From: Fundidesulfovibrio putealis DSM 16056
GTDB lineage: Bacteria; Desulfobacterota; Desulfovibrionia; Desulfovibrionales; Desulfovibrionaceae
DNA: 64,000 bases
Reading direction: 5' to 3'
Assembly: GCF_000429325.1 (NCBI RefSeq)
Contig: NZ_AUBQ01000014.1
Coordinates: 184,817-248,816, forward strand
This document shows positions 17,569 to 24,372 of this stretch, one piece after another. Each line of letters starts with the position of its first letter. The stretch's first letter is position 1. The position numbers and the translations under genes are program-made. The notes under the pieces are model-generated. The model ran no database searches. It had not been told where the DNA came from and saw only the letters and a program-made list of their open reading frames with translations.

Positions 17569-17608
17569 ATAAGCCCTGAAGCGCGCAAAGCCGCGCTTCA
17601 GGGCTTAT
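17569..17608. repeat. perfect 17-bp-arm hairpin in copy A
   Basis: Arms ATAAGCCCTGAAGCGCG and its exact complement with a six-base loop CAAAGC. The matching spot in copy B (22798-22828) keeps the loop CAAAGC and the pairing but has a different stem sequence. Confidence 0.85.
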
Positions 17609-17771
17609 CAATTCGTAAATCGCCATCTTCGACGATGGCGGTGATCGGGGTGTACTGCATTGAATGCTCCCAACCGACCACATGCGTCTTCGTCCTGACT
17701 CACGTTTCATCGTGGCAGAGCGTGCTTTCATTATGGCAGAATGGTTTTTTAATGCGGCAGAGCGTGCTTTA

Positions 17772-17884
17772 GGCGGTGGCTGAGGGCTGTCACGGTCGGG
17801 TTCTGGCGGCGGGCGACGAATCGTCTTCCAATCGGTTCTAGCCCGCCCGCCAGGACACGAACGGGACAGCACCCAGCCACCGCC
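17772..17884. repeat. long inverted repeat in copy A (about 44-base arms)
   Basis: Outer arms GGCGGTGGCTG / CAGCCACCGCC, inner arms beginning CTGTCACGG and ending GACAG, closing on a loop that contains GACGAATCGTC and AATCGGTTCTA. The inner 83 bases differ from copy B (22991-23074) at only three positions by eye. Confidence 0.85.
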
Positions 17885-18029
17885 ACCAGTCCCAACTCAA
17901 CACGCCCGCACACGACGCAAAGCGAAAAGCCGGGTCCAGGGGAGGCTTCTCCCCTGGCGGGTCAAGGGCAGAGCCCTTGCGGGTGCAGGGCGGAGCCCGC
18001 CGGGTCCGGGCAGAGCCCGGCTGCGGCGC

Positions 18030-18401
18030 TTACTTGGCCTCGTAGCGGGCCAGGAACCTCTCCAGGTCGTTGGGCTCGCCGTCCTGGTAGTCGTCGGGGT
18101 ACAAAAGCGCGGACATGAAGAAGATGCTCTCCAGGTTTAGGGCCATGTCCGCGCGGCGGGCGAAGCCTTTCAGGCCTTGGCGCAGGCTGTCGGTCACGGC
18201 GTCGTCGCCCTTGAGGTAGGGCTCGGCGTGCTCGGGCAGATCGGCCAGCAGCTCGCACTTTTCCAGCATCATGGCCCGGTGGGAGTCCGTGTCGCCCTGC
18301 CCGTGCAGGGCTTCCATGGCGTCCTTTTCCAGGCGGCGGATGGCCTGTGCGGTCTCGCTGACCATGTCCAGCACCTTCGCAATATCAGACGGCTTTTCCA
18401 T
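18030..18401 (-). CDS. conserved-looking hypothetical helical protein
   Basis: 123 residues, no family recognised. The sequence is predicted to be almost all helical: an N-terminal heptad-like part (IAKVLDMVSETAQAIRRLEK) and a middle part with LEKCELLADLPEHAEPYL, ending in LERFLARYEAK. It has no signal peptide, membrane segment or metal motif. It lies 43 bases downstream of the penicillin-binding protein gene on the same strand and may share its transcript. The reading frame has normal codon use for the neighbourhood, so I believe it is a real gene of unknown function. Confidence 0.7.
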   Translation of the reverse strand: MEKPSDIAKVLDMVSETAQAIRRLEKDAMEALHGQGDTDSHRAMMLEKCELLADLPEHAEPYLKGDDAVTDSLRQGLKGFARRADMALNLESIFFMSALLYPDDYQDGEPNDLERFLARYEAK

Positions 18402-18444
18402 GAGCGGGTGGTCCTTGTGCCGGGCGCGGCGGCGCGCCCGGGGA

Positions 18445-20799
18445 TCAATACATCTGTTTCAGCAGGTCCTCGCCGGTTGCCAGGGGGGCGTCGGGGTCGG
18501 AGAAGTTGACGTTGCCTTGTCCGCCGATGATTCCGGCAAAGGCGCTCTTCTCCTGTCCCTCCTTGAAGGGCATGGACACGCCGTCCACGGCGCTCCATAC
18601 GATGCCCGGCGGCTGTGGGAAGTCTTCGACCGGGTACATGTTTTCCACGGCCAGGCGATACTCGATGAAGGCCGGGAGCGCGGCGGTGCCGCCGGTCTCG
18701 CCCTTGCCCATGGGCTGGACCTGGTCGAAGCCCAGGTAGACGCCGGTGAGCAGATAGGGGGTGAAGCCCACGAACCAGGCGTCCTGTTCGTCGTTGGAGG
18801 TGCCGGTCTTGCCTGCCAGGGGGCGGCCTATGACCATGGCCTTCCCGGCGGTGCCGGCGCGCACGACTTCCTTGAGCATGGCGTCCATGATGAAGGCGGT
18901 CTGGGGCGACATGGCCTCGTGGTATTCGGGCTCGGACTTGAAGAGCTCCTGGCCGTCGGGGCCGGTGACGCTGAGGACGAAGCGGGGCTTCACCTGCACG
19001 CCGCCGTTGGCGAAGGAGGTGTAGGCCTGGCACAGGTTGATGAGGTGCACCGCACCCGCGCCCAGGGAGATGGGCAGATACGGTCCGAGTTCGGACTCGA
19101 TGCCCATGGCCTTGGCCCGCGCGATGACCTTCTGGATGCCGATCTGCTGGGCCACGCGGATGGTGACCAGGTTTCGCGACTTGGCCAGGGCGGCGCGCAG
19201 GCTCATGGGGCCTTGGAAGCCGCCTTCGTAGTTCTCGGGCTTCCAGATCTTGTGGGTGACGGGGTCCTCGTAGACGAAGGGGCTGTCCATGACCACGGTG
19301 GCCGGGGTCATGCCCTCGTCCATGGCGGCGGAATACACGATGGGCTTGAAGGCCGAGCCGCACTGGCGCAGCGCCTGGGTGGCGCGGTTGAACTGGCTCT
19401 TCTCGAAGGAGAAGCCGCCCACGCAGGCCAGCACCGCCCCGTTCTTGGGGTCGAGGGAGGTTATCGCGCCCTGGACGTCGGGCTCCTGCTGGAGGATGAG
19501 GTCGTCGCCGACCTTGGGAGCAGGGGCAGGCGCGGCCTTGCCCGAAGCGGGTTTCTTGGCGTCGGCGATGGCTTTGGCTTCCGCTGCGGCCTTGGCCTTG
19601 GGGTCCACCGGAGCCAGGGACACCCAGACCACCTCGCCGGGCTTGGGACCCTTGCCGCGCGTCCAGCCCAGGAACTTGGCGTCGATGAGGCCGGTGTTCT
19701 TGCCGTATTTCACCACCAGCCCCTTGGCGGAGGCCTCGGTGACCAGGGCCTTGACCCACTGGCCGTTCTTCAGCAGGGCGGGGTTCACATCCTGGGCCAG
19801 GAACTCGGCCCACTTATCGGGAGTCAGGGTGTCGATGGTCCCCTTCCAGCCGCGACGCTTGGAGGACGCCACCAGGGCGTTCTTCAGGGCTTTCTCGGCG
19901 GCTTCCTGGTGGGTCAGGTCGCAGCCGGTGACCACCTTGAGGCCACCGGTGTAGACCATGTCCTCGCCGTAGTGGTCCACCAGCCAGCGGCGGACCTCTT
20001 CAAGATAATATGCGCCCACGCCCCAGGTCTGCTCGTCCATGCTCTTGAAGACCAGCTGCTCCTTGAGGGCCTTGTCGTGCTCGTCCTGGGTTATCCAGTT
20101 CATCTCCAGCAGACGCCCCAACACGTAGCGCTGGCGGCTCTTGGCGGCCTCGAAGTCCTTGAGCGGGCTGTAGCGGCTGGGCGCGGGGGGCAGACCGGCC
20201 AGCACGGCTGCCTGGGCCAGGGTGAGCTGGCCCACGTGCACGCCGAAATAGGTGCGCGAGGCGGCTTCCACGCCGTAAGCGCGCGACCCCAGGTAAATCT
20301 GGTTCAGATAGATTGTGAGGATTTCGTCCTTGGTGAGGTAGCGCTCCAGGCGGTAGGCCAGGATGGCTTCCTTGATCTTTCGCTTGAGGCTGCGCTCGGG
20401 CGTGAGCAGCAGGCGCTTGACCAGCTGCTGGGTGATGGTGGAACCGCCCTGCTTCGCGCCGCCGTGCTGCATGTTGCGCAGGAAGGCGCGGAAGATGGCC
20501 ATGGGGTCCACGCCTTCGTGCTGATAGAAGGAGGAATCCTCTGCGGCCAGGAAGGCCTTGGGCAGGTACGCGGGCATCTCGCCGAGCGTCGCCAGGAAGC
20601 GCTTCTCCGCGAACAGGTTACCGAGCACCTTGCCGTCGTGGGTGTAGACGGTGGACACCACAGGGGGCTTGTATTCGGTAAGATTCTTAAATCCCGGCAA
20701 ATCGCTGGCCGCCCAGAAGTACACGCCCACCAGACCCACACCAGCGCCCACGATGGTCAGCGCGACAAATATAGCGAAGAATAAGAGAAATTTACGCAT
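18445..20799 (-). CDS. mrcA: class A penicillin-binding protein (PBP1A type)
   Basis: 784 residues from the ATG at 20799, just before the membrane anchor (LLFFAIFVALTIVGAGVGL). The transglycosylase domain has EDSSFYQHEG with catalytic Glu 87 and KQGGSTITQQLVK. A middle insertion of about 100 residues, rich in Lys and Ala, resembles the OB-like domain of PBP1A. The transpeptidase domain has SAFK with nucleophile Ser 482, SRN, and KTG at 664-666. It polymerises and cross-links peptidoglycan in the periplasm. The start overlaps the end of the upstream YkgJ-type gene by eight bases, so the two are coupled. Confidence 0.95.
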   Translation of the reverse strand: MRKFLLFFAIFVALTIVGAGVGLVGVYFWAASDLPGFKNLTEYKPPVVSTVYTHDGKVLGNLFAEKRFLATLGEMPAYLPKAFLAAEDSSFYQHEGVDPMAIFRAFLRNMQHGGAKQGGSTITQQLVKRLLLTPERSLKRKIKEAILAYRLERYLTKDEILTIYLNQIYLGSRAYGVEAASRTYFGVHVGQLTLAQAAVLAGLPPAPSRYSPLKDFEAAKSRQRYVLGRLLEMNWITQDEHDKALKEQLVFKSMDEQTWGVGAYYLEEVRRWLVDHYGEDMVYTGGLKVVTGCDLTHQEAAEKALKNALVASSKRRGWKGTIDTLTPDKWAEFLAQDVNPALLKNGQWVKALVTEASAKGLVVKYGKNTGLIDAKFLGWTRGKGPKPGEVVWVSLAPVDPKAKAAAEAKAIADAKKPASGKAAPAPAPKVGDDLILQQEPDVQGAITSLDPKNGAVLACVGGFSFEKSQFNRATQALRQCGSAFKPIVYSAAMDEGMTPATVVMDSPFVYEDPVTHKIWKPENYEGGFQGPMSLRAALAKSRNLVTIRVAQQIGIQKVIARAKAMGIESELGPYLPISLGAGAVHLINLCQAYTSFANGGVQVKPRFVLSVTGPDGQELFKSEPEYHEAMSPQTAFIMDAMLKEVVRAGTAGKAMVIGRPLAGKTGTSNDEQDAWFVGFTPYLLTGVYLGFDQVQPMGKGETGGTAALPAFIEYRLAVENMYPVEDFPQPPGIVWSAVDGVSMPFKEGQEKSAFAGIIGGQGNVNFSDPDAPLATGEDLLKQMY

Positions 20800-21400
20800 T
20801 TTTATCCACTTTCGTTCGTTTCCTTTCCGCCCGTGCGCCGTGCTCATCGGGAGACATTCCCCAGGCCATGCGCATGCGTCCGTGCAACTCCCGGACCGTT
20901 GAGCGTTTCTGGCTGAAAAGGGGAAGCATGCCGCTTACGATGCGCCCTTCCCGGCAGGCGAGGCAGTCTTTTGCATCGAAAGCGGTGACGGCCCCTGCCG
21001 ATACCCAAAACGGGAACAGACGGCAATAATAGGGTCTGACCTCGCCCGACAAAATACACCCATGAGGGCCCAGGAACGTACAGTTGCCGTCCGGGTCCGT
21101 GGCCAGCCGGAGGTGCTCCCCGTGGGGGGGAAACACCCTGGACAGATGCTCCCGGTCGTTGGGGAAAAGGCGCATCAGGTTGTCCAGGAAGGCGGAGGAG
21201 TTCGGCGCGCCCGTCAATCCGCCGCGCGTGGGGCCGTACTCGACGATGCGCTGACGCTCGATCTCGGACACCGGGAAGCACAGGTCTTCCTGGCCCGGCG
21301 TGAGGTTGCAGCAGGTTGGGCTTATCGCGGCGCACCGGGCGCAGACCTGGGCGTCTTTTGATGTGGTCACAAATGATATCCTCGTTTGCTCGTAAGCCAT
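20792..21400 (-). CDS. YkgJ-type cysteine-cluster protein
   Basis: 202 residues from the ATG at 21400 (a TTG at 21439 is an alternative; neither has a clear ribosome binding site). The cysteines are spaced as CARCAAISPTCC, then GNCTFLGPHGCILSGEVRPYYCRLFPF and DCLACREG in pieces, the pattern of the zinc/iron-chelating CxxCxxxC proteins of the YkgJ family. The YkgJ role is unsettled; binding of a metal or Fe-S cluster is likely. The gene ends inside the start of the penicillin-binding protein gene, an unusual partner, so a shared transcript is expected. Confidence 0.8.
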   Translation of the reverse strand: MAYEQTRISFVTTSKDAQVCARCAAISPTCCNLTPGQEDLCFPVSEIERQRIVEYGPTRGGLTGAPNSSAFLDNLMRLFPNDREHLSRVFPPHGEHLRLATDPDGNCTFLGPHGCILSGEVRPYYCRLFPFWVSAGAVTAFDAKDCLACREGRIVSGMLPLFSQKRSTVRELHGRMRMAWGMSPDEHGARAERKRTKVDKNA

Positions 21401-21836
21401 TATGACCGCAGGGGCGCTCTGGCAACACCTTTCGGACAATCCGGCCTGAATCGCCTCCAGGGCGCAGCATCGCCGCGAGCGATCGACGCCGCCGCCCGTC
21501 GGGCCATTTCCGGCACGAGCGTTCCGCTCACGGAAGGGGAAGTTTCAAAAACCAAGCATCTCGCTTAAGAAAAATATTGTTGCACAAAATCCACATGCCC
21601 CCTATATATAATTATTTTTTGTTTTACTTTGTGATTTTTTTCCCTTGACCTCACCCCCGGCTCGGGTCTATCACGACTCCCGGCAGTGGTTGAGGTTCCG
21701 GCGACGCATTTTGACTGTACCCAATTGGTCCTATTCCATCTTCAGTCCCTTGCGCCGCCTCGGAGCTGTGTACGCGCACCGCGCGATCGCGCTCCTTGGT
21801 TGCAACAGCTATATATACACATAGAAGGTTTCTGTC
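21401..21836. other. AT-rich promoter and leader of the IscU-like gene
   Basis: No gene is seen. Bases 21565-21645 are strongly AT-rich, unlike the rest of the window, and precede a promoter. A leader of about 155 bases then runs to the start codon. Confidence 0.5.
21645..21674 (+). promoter_or_regulatory. probable sigma-70 promoter of the IscU-like gene
   Basis: TTGACC (21645-21650), 18-base spacer, TATCAC (21669-21674), right after a T-rich upstream element that could bind the polymerase alpha subunit. Confidence 0.5.
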
Positions 21837-22196
21837 ATGTCCACGAGCAAGAAAGAGGCTTTTGCCGAAATCATCCGTCCCCTTGAGAACTACAACGGTG
21901 AAGGCGTTCACGGCTGCACCACTTGCAAGAAGGCCATCACCGTTCAGCTGCGCATCGTCGACGAAGTCGTCGTCGAGGCTGGCGGCATCGCCGAAGGCTG
22001 CTACTACAGCCGCCAGTGCCTGGCCGCCCTGTTGACCATGATCAAGGGCAAGTCCATATACGATCTTTACCCCCTGACCAACGAAGATCTCCGCCCCAAC
22101 CTTCAGACCGTGAAGGACGATTACGACTGTGACGTCTTCACCATCGGCGCTCTGAAGATCGCCCTGAAGGACTGGGAAAAGAGAATGGCCGCCTAA
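21837..22196 (+). CDS. stand-alone IscU/NifU-N-like scaffold protein
   Basis: 119 residues. Although short, it aligns by eye over its whole length with IscU: GCTTCKKAITVQLRIVD for the first cysteine region, EGCYYSRQCLAALLTMIKGKS for the second (IscU GCGSAIASSS..VKGKS), and DCDVFTIGALKIALKDWEK for the third (IscU HCSILAEDAIKAAL). Cys27/30, Cys55 and Cys98 fall where IscU has its three cluster-binding cysteines; the His before the last Cys is Asp here, and Cys61 is extra. It could hold or transfer an Fe-S cluster, but no IscS partner is nearby. Strong promoter, A-rich leader and good terminator suggest a well-expressed single gene. Family assignment is by motif only. Confidence 0.65.
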   Translation: MSTSKKEAFAEIIRPLENYNGEGVHGCTTCKKAITVQLRIVDEVVVEAGGIAEGCYYSRQCLAALLTMIKGKSIYDLYPLTNEDLRPNLQTVKDDYDCDVFTIGALKIALKDWEKRMAA

Positions 22197-22214
22197 GGCG
22201 GACCACTGCCAACT

Positions 22215-22250
22215 GGGCCGCTCCGGGATCGTGGGGCGGCCCTTTTTTTG
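22215..22250 (+). terminator. strong terminator after the IscU-like gene
   Basis: GGGCCGC / GCGGCCC stem with a GC-rich centre followed by seven T residues. Confidence 0.92.
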
Positions 22251-22299
22251 TCCTTCGCGCACAGACGCCTTTGACATACTGCCCACAACGGAGCGCACA

Positions 22300-22698
22300 A
22301 TGATCGTCCTTCGGGCATTACTTCTCTGGCTGGCTTTCCTGGCCATGGCCATTCTCGCCGGGACGCTGCGCCAGTTTCTCCTGGCCCCGGCCATGGGCGA
22401 TACGCCCGCGCGGGCCGCCTGCACCGTCCTTCTCTGCGTTCTCTACTTCGCAGCCATCCGGGCCTTCGTGCAGCGCCTGCGCATCGACGGCACGTCCACC
22501 CGCCTGTCCCTGGGGCTCTTCTGGTCCGGCCTGACCCTGGCCTTCGAGTTCGGCTTCGGCCTGGCGCGCGGCCTGAGTTGGGACGTCATGCTGGCCGACT
22601 ACAACATCCTGGCAGGCCGCCTGTGGCCGCTGGTGCCGCTGACGCTTCTCGCCGCCCCGCTTCTCGTACGCCGGAAGAGGCAGGGGCTTCGCCCCTGA
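22300..22698 (+). CDS. small integral membrane protein, unknown
   Basis: 132 residues from the ATG at 22300, with GGAG upstream; the frame is open further left across the terminator, which rules out the longer start. Four hydrophobic helices are evident: about 4-22, 38-55, 68-90 and 105-125, the last followed by RRKRQ, which places the C terminus in the cytoplasm. A charged motif EFGFGLARGLSWD lies between helices three and four. I do not recognise the family. Its stop codon is directly followed by repeat copy B. Confidence 0.7.
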   Translation: MIVLRALLLWLAFLAMAILAGTLRQFLLAPAMGDTPARAACTVLLCVLYFAAIRAFVQRLRIDGTSTRLSLGLFWSGLTLAFEFGFGLARGLSWDVMLADYNILAGRLWPLVPLTLLAAPLLVRRKRQGLRP

Positions 22699-23213
22699 CC
22701 CCACCAGGGCTCCGCCCTGGACCCGCCAGGGGGATGATCCCCCTGGACCCTGCATCCGCTTCGCGGGCAGCACCGGCAATGTTCACAGAATTCGCCAGCC
22801 CAGAACGCGCAAAGCCGCGTTCATGGGCCGTATTTTCTTGAACTCCCCCCGTGAAGATTCGATGGAGCCATTCTCTAGGCGACTGCCCGCCCTGAAAAGC
22901 AAGGGCATCTCTCCGTAAACCGGGGTCTGCCTCTGAGGACCGGGCCGGAGCTGTTTCTAAAGCTGAGGCTGATGGTCCAAGGGCTGGGGGCTGTCACGGT
23001 CGGGTTCTGGCGGGCGGGCGACGAATCGTCTTCAAATCGGTTCTAGCCCGCCCGCCAGGACACGAACGCGACAGCCCCAGCCACCAACCCCCTGCCCAAA
23101 CTCAACCTGCCCGCGCACGACGCGAAGCTAAGAGCCGGGTCCAGGGGAGGCTTCTCCCCTGGCGGGTGCAGGGCAGAGCCCTGCCGGGTCTGGGCGGAGC
23201 CCAGCCTCTCCCT
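22690..23213. repeat. long structured intergenic repeat, copy B
   Basis: About 520 gene-free bases matching copy A (17446-18022) in the same orientation: mini hairpins, CCAGGGGGATGATCCCCCTGG, CGCTTCGCG, a hairpin with loop CAAAGC (22798-22828), the long inverted repeat, then AGCCGGGTCCAGGGGAGGCT and GGGCAGAGCCC-type hairpins. The part between the CAAAGC hairpin and the long inverted repeat is not alike in the two copies. Confidence 0.85.
22973..23086. repeat. long inverted repeat in copy B
   Basis: Inner arms CTGTCACGGTCGGGTTCTGG... and ...CCAGGACACGAACGCGACAG pair at about 25 of 29 positions; the outer arms GGCTGGGGG / CCCCAGCC and TGGT / ACCA extend the stem with a sequence that differs from copy A. 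Confidence 0.85.
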
Positions 23214-23222
23214 GACCCTGCC

Positions 23223-23438
23223 CTATTCTTCGACGTCCGTTGATATGCAGTCGTTGGGGCAATAGGCTATTGCCTGCCTGACGACCTCCTCAAGCGCTTC
23301 GTCGGCCTTGAGAAAGGGCTGCTCGATGGACTGATCCATGCCGAAGAGTTCGGGGGCGACCTCGGCGCACGCGCCGCAGCCGTGGCAGGGCACGAGGTCG
23401 AGATAGACGGGAATGATGACGGGACCGGGACTGCTCAT
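23223..23438 (-). CDS. single-cluster ferredoxin (Desulfovibrio ferredoxin I type)
   Basis: 71 residues from the ATG at 23438, which has GAGG upstream. The cluster ligands are Cys18, Cys21, Cys24 (CHGCGAC) and Cys60 (YCPND), and the sequence between (AEVAPELFGMD...A) has the spacing of the one-cluster [4Fe-4S] ferredoxins of Desulfovibrio. A further Cys64 follows. It is a cytoplasmic low-potential electron carrier, used for example with pyruvate:ferredoxin oxidoreductase. It has no cotranscribed neighbour that points to a special partner. Confidence 0.92.
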   Translation of the reverse strand: MSSPGPVIIPVYLDLVPCHGCGACAEVAPELFGMDQSIEQPFLKADEALEEVVRQAIAYCPNDCISTDVEE

Positions 23439-23541
23439 GCATCCTCGCTTTATGGTTGCCCGCGTCCGCACGCGGCGCTAGAATTGAACATCCGCCGGAA
23501 AATGTACGGCCTGGGGGAAATTTGTCAACGCGCCACACCAC

Positions 23542-23868
23542 ATGATCTGCAACAAATGCGGCCAGGAGAACCAGGACGACGCCCTGTCGTGCGGGTCGTG
23601 CGGCCACAAACTCCAGTCTAGCCAGAGCGGGCCGGGACAGCTGGGCTTTGACGACGGTGGATACGTGGAGCCGATCCCCATGCTGCATGAAGCCGGACCT
23701 GCGACCAGACGCAAGACGCGAAAACATGTGGAGGCTTGGGCGGTCGCGCTTCTCGCGGGGGGCGCGGCGTACGGCCTGAGCGCAGCGGAGCTTTACTGGC
23801 CGCTCTTTGTGCTGGCAGGGGCGGCCATGGCCTACGCGTTGCTGCGTGGCCTCAACTGGAAGGGATGA
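23542..23868 (+). CDS. zinc-ribbon membrane protein, unknown
   Basis: 108 residues. The N terminus is a zinc ribbon, MICNKCGQENQDDALSCGSCG, with the two CXXC pairs at residues 3-6 and 17-20. A flexible linker follows, then two hydrophobic helices (about 66-82 and 85-101) ending RGLNWKG. Proteins of this build are common and mostly uncharacterised. It is divergent from the ferredoxin gene. Confidence 0.72.
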   Translation: MICNKCGQENQDDALSCGSCGHKLQSSQSGPGQLGFDDGGYVEPIPMLHEAGPATRRKTRKHVEAWAVALLAGGAAYGLSAAELYWPLFVLAGAAMAYALLRGLNWKG

Positions 23869-23956
23869 GCATACGCGCGTATGCCGGAACAGCGGGCAAT
23901 GCAAGAAAGGGCTGGTTGCGCGCGGACTTGCGCGGGATGGACGAAACGGGGCGAGG

Positions 23957-24343
23957 CTAGTCCGACCCGCAGCACTGCACGATCTTGGGGACGTGGCACT
24001 CGGCCCAGGGCGAGTTCACGGTGGCGGTCATGCAGCCGGGCTGGGACTCGTAGTTGATTCGCGCCGAGCCCATGTTGCCCTGCCAGGCCTTGCTGGTCAC
24101 CACCACGTCCCTGTCGAAAACCTGGCAGTAGAACTCCGTAAATTTGGCGGCGTAGTGGGCGTTGAACACGTACACCTCGTCGCGTTTGCCCACGAAGCGG
24201 AAGTCGTCCGTGGTCTTGCAGGTCAGCGCGGCCAGGACTTCGCGCAAGAGGCAGCGCATCACCGCCTCGTTGTCGATGGCGTTGACGGGGCTGGCTGTCA
24301 GCAGGACCGAGAGCAGCAGTGCGGCGGTGACGCTTTTGATCAT
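23957..24343 (-). CDS. exported cysteine-rich protein, unknown
   Basis: 128 residues from the ATG at 24343 with GCAGG upstream. The first 22 residues form a signal peptide (LLLSVLLTASPVNA). The mature part has seven cysteines (MRC, LTC, EFYC, PGC, AEC, QCC), which suggests disulfides or a metal site in the periplasm. The longer reading frame that begins at 24703 is not real, since it runs antisense through the end of the carbamoyltransferase. It follows the carbamoyltransferase gene at 29 bases and may be the last gene of that transcript. No family recognised. Confidence 0.7.
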   Translation of the reverse strand: MIKSVTAALLLSVLLTASPVNAIDNEAVMRCLLREVLAALTCKTTDDFRFVGKRDEVYVFNAHYAAKFTEFYCQVFDRDVVVTSKAWQGNMGSARINYESQPGCMTATVNSPWAECHVPKIVQCCGSD

Positions 24344-24372
24344 GCCTGCAATTGTAGCAAGTTTTGCGCCAA

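Larger units (their letters stand above)
17446..18022. repeat. long structured intergenic repeat, copy A
   Basis: About 580 bases without a gene, sharing order and sequence with 22690-23213. It contains, left to right: GGGGCTCCGCCCC-type mini hairpins; CCAGGGGGATGATCCCCCTGG; the word CTTCGCG; a 17-bp-arm hairpin (17569-17608); two direct copies of GGCAGAGCGTGCTTT (about 17715 and 17755); a very long inverted repeat (17772-17884); and CCAGGGGAGGCTTCTCCCCTGG with further GGGCAGAGCCC hairpins. It sits between the convergent ends of the MASE3 kinase and the 18030 gene. Confidence 0.85.

Noticed and set aside
17712..17770. Tandem words GGCAGAGCGTGCTTT as a CRISPR or origin
   Set aside because: Only two good copies, irregular spacing, no cas or dnaA genes nearby.
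18271..20784. 837-residue plus-strand frame
   Set aside because: Antisense of the penicillin-binding protein gene; His/Leu/Gly-rich as expected of a shadow.
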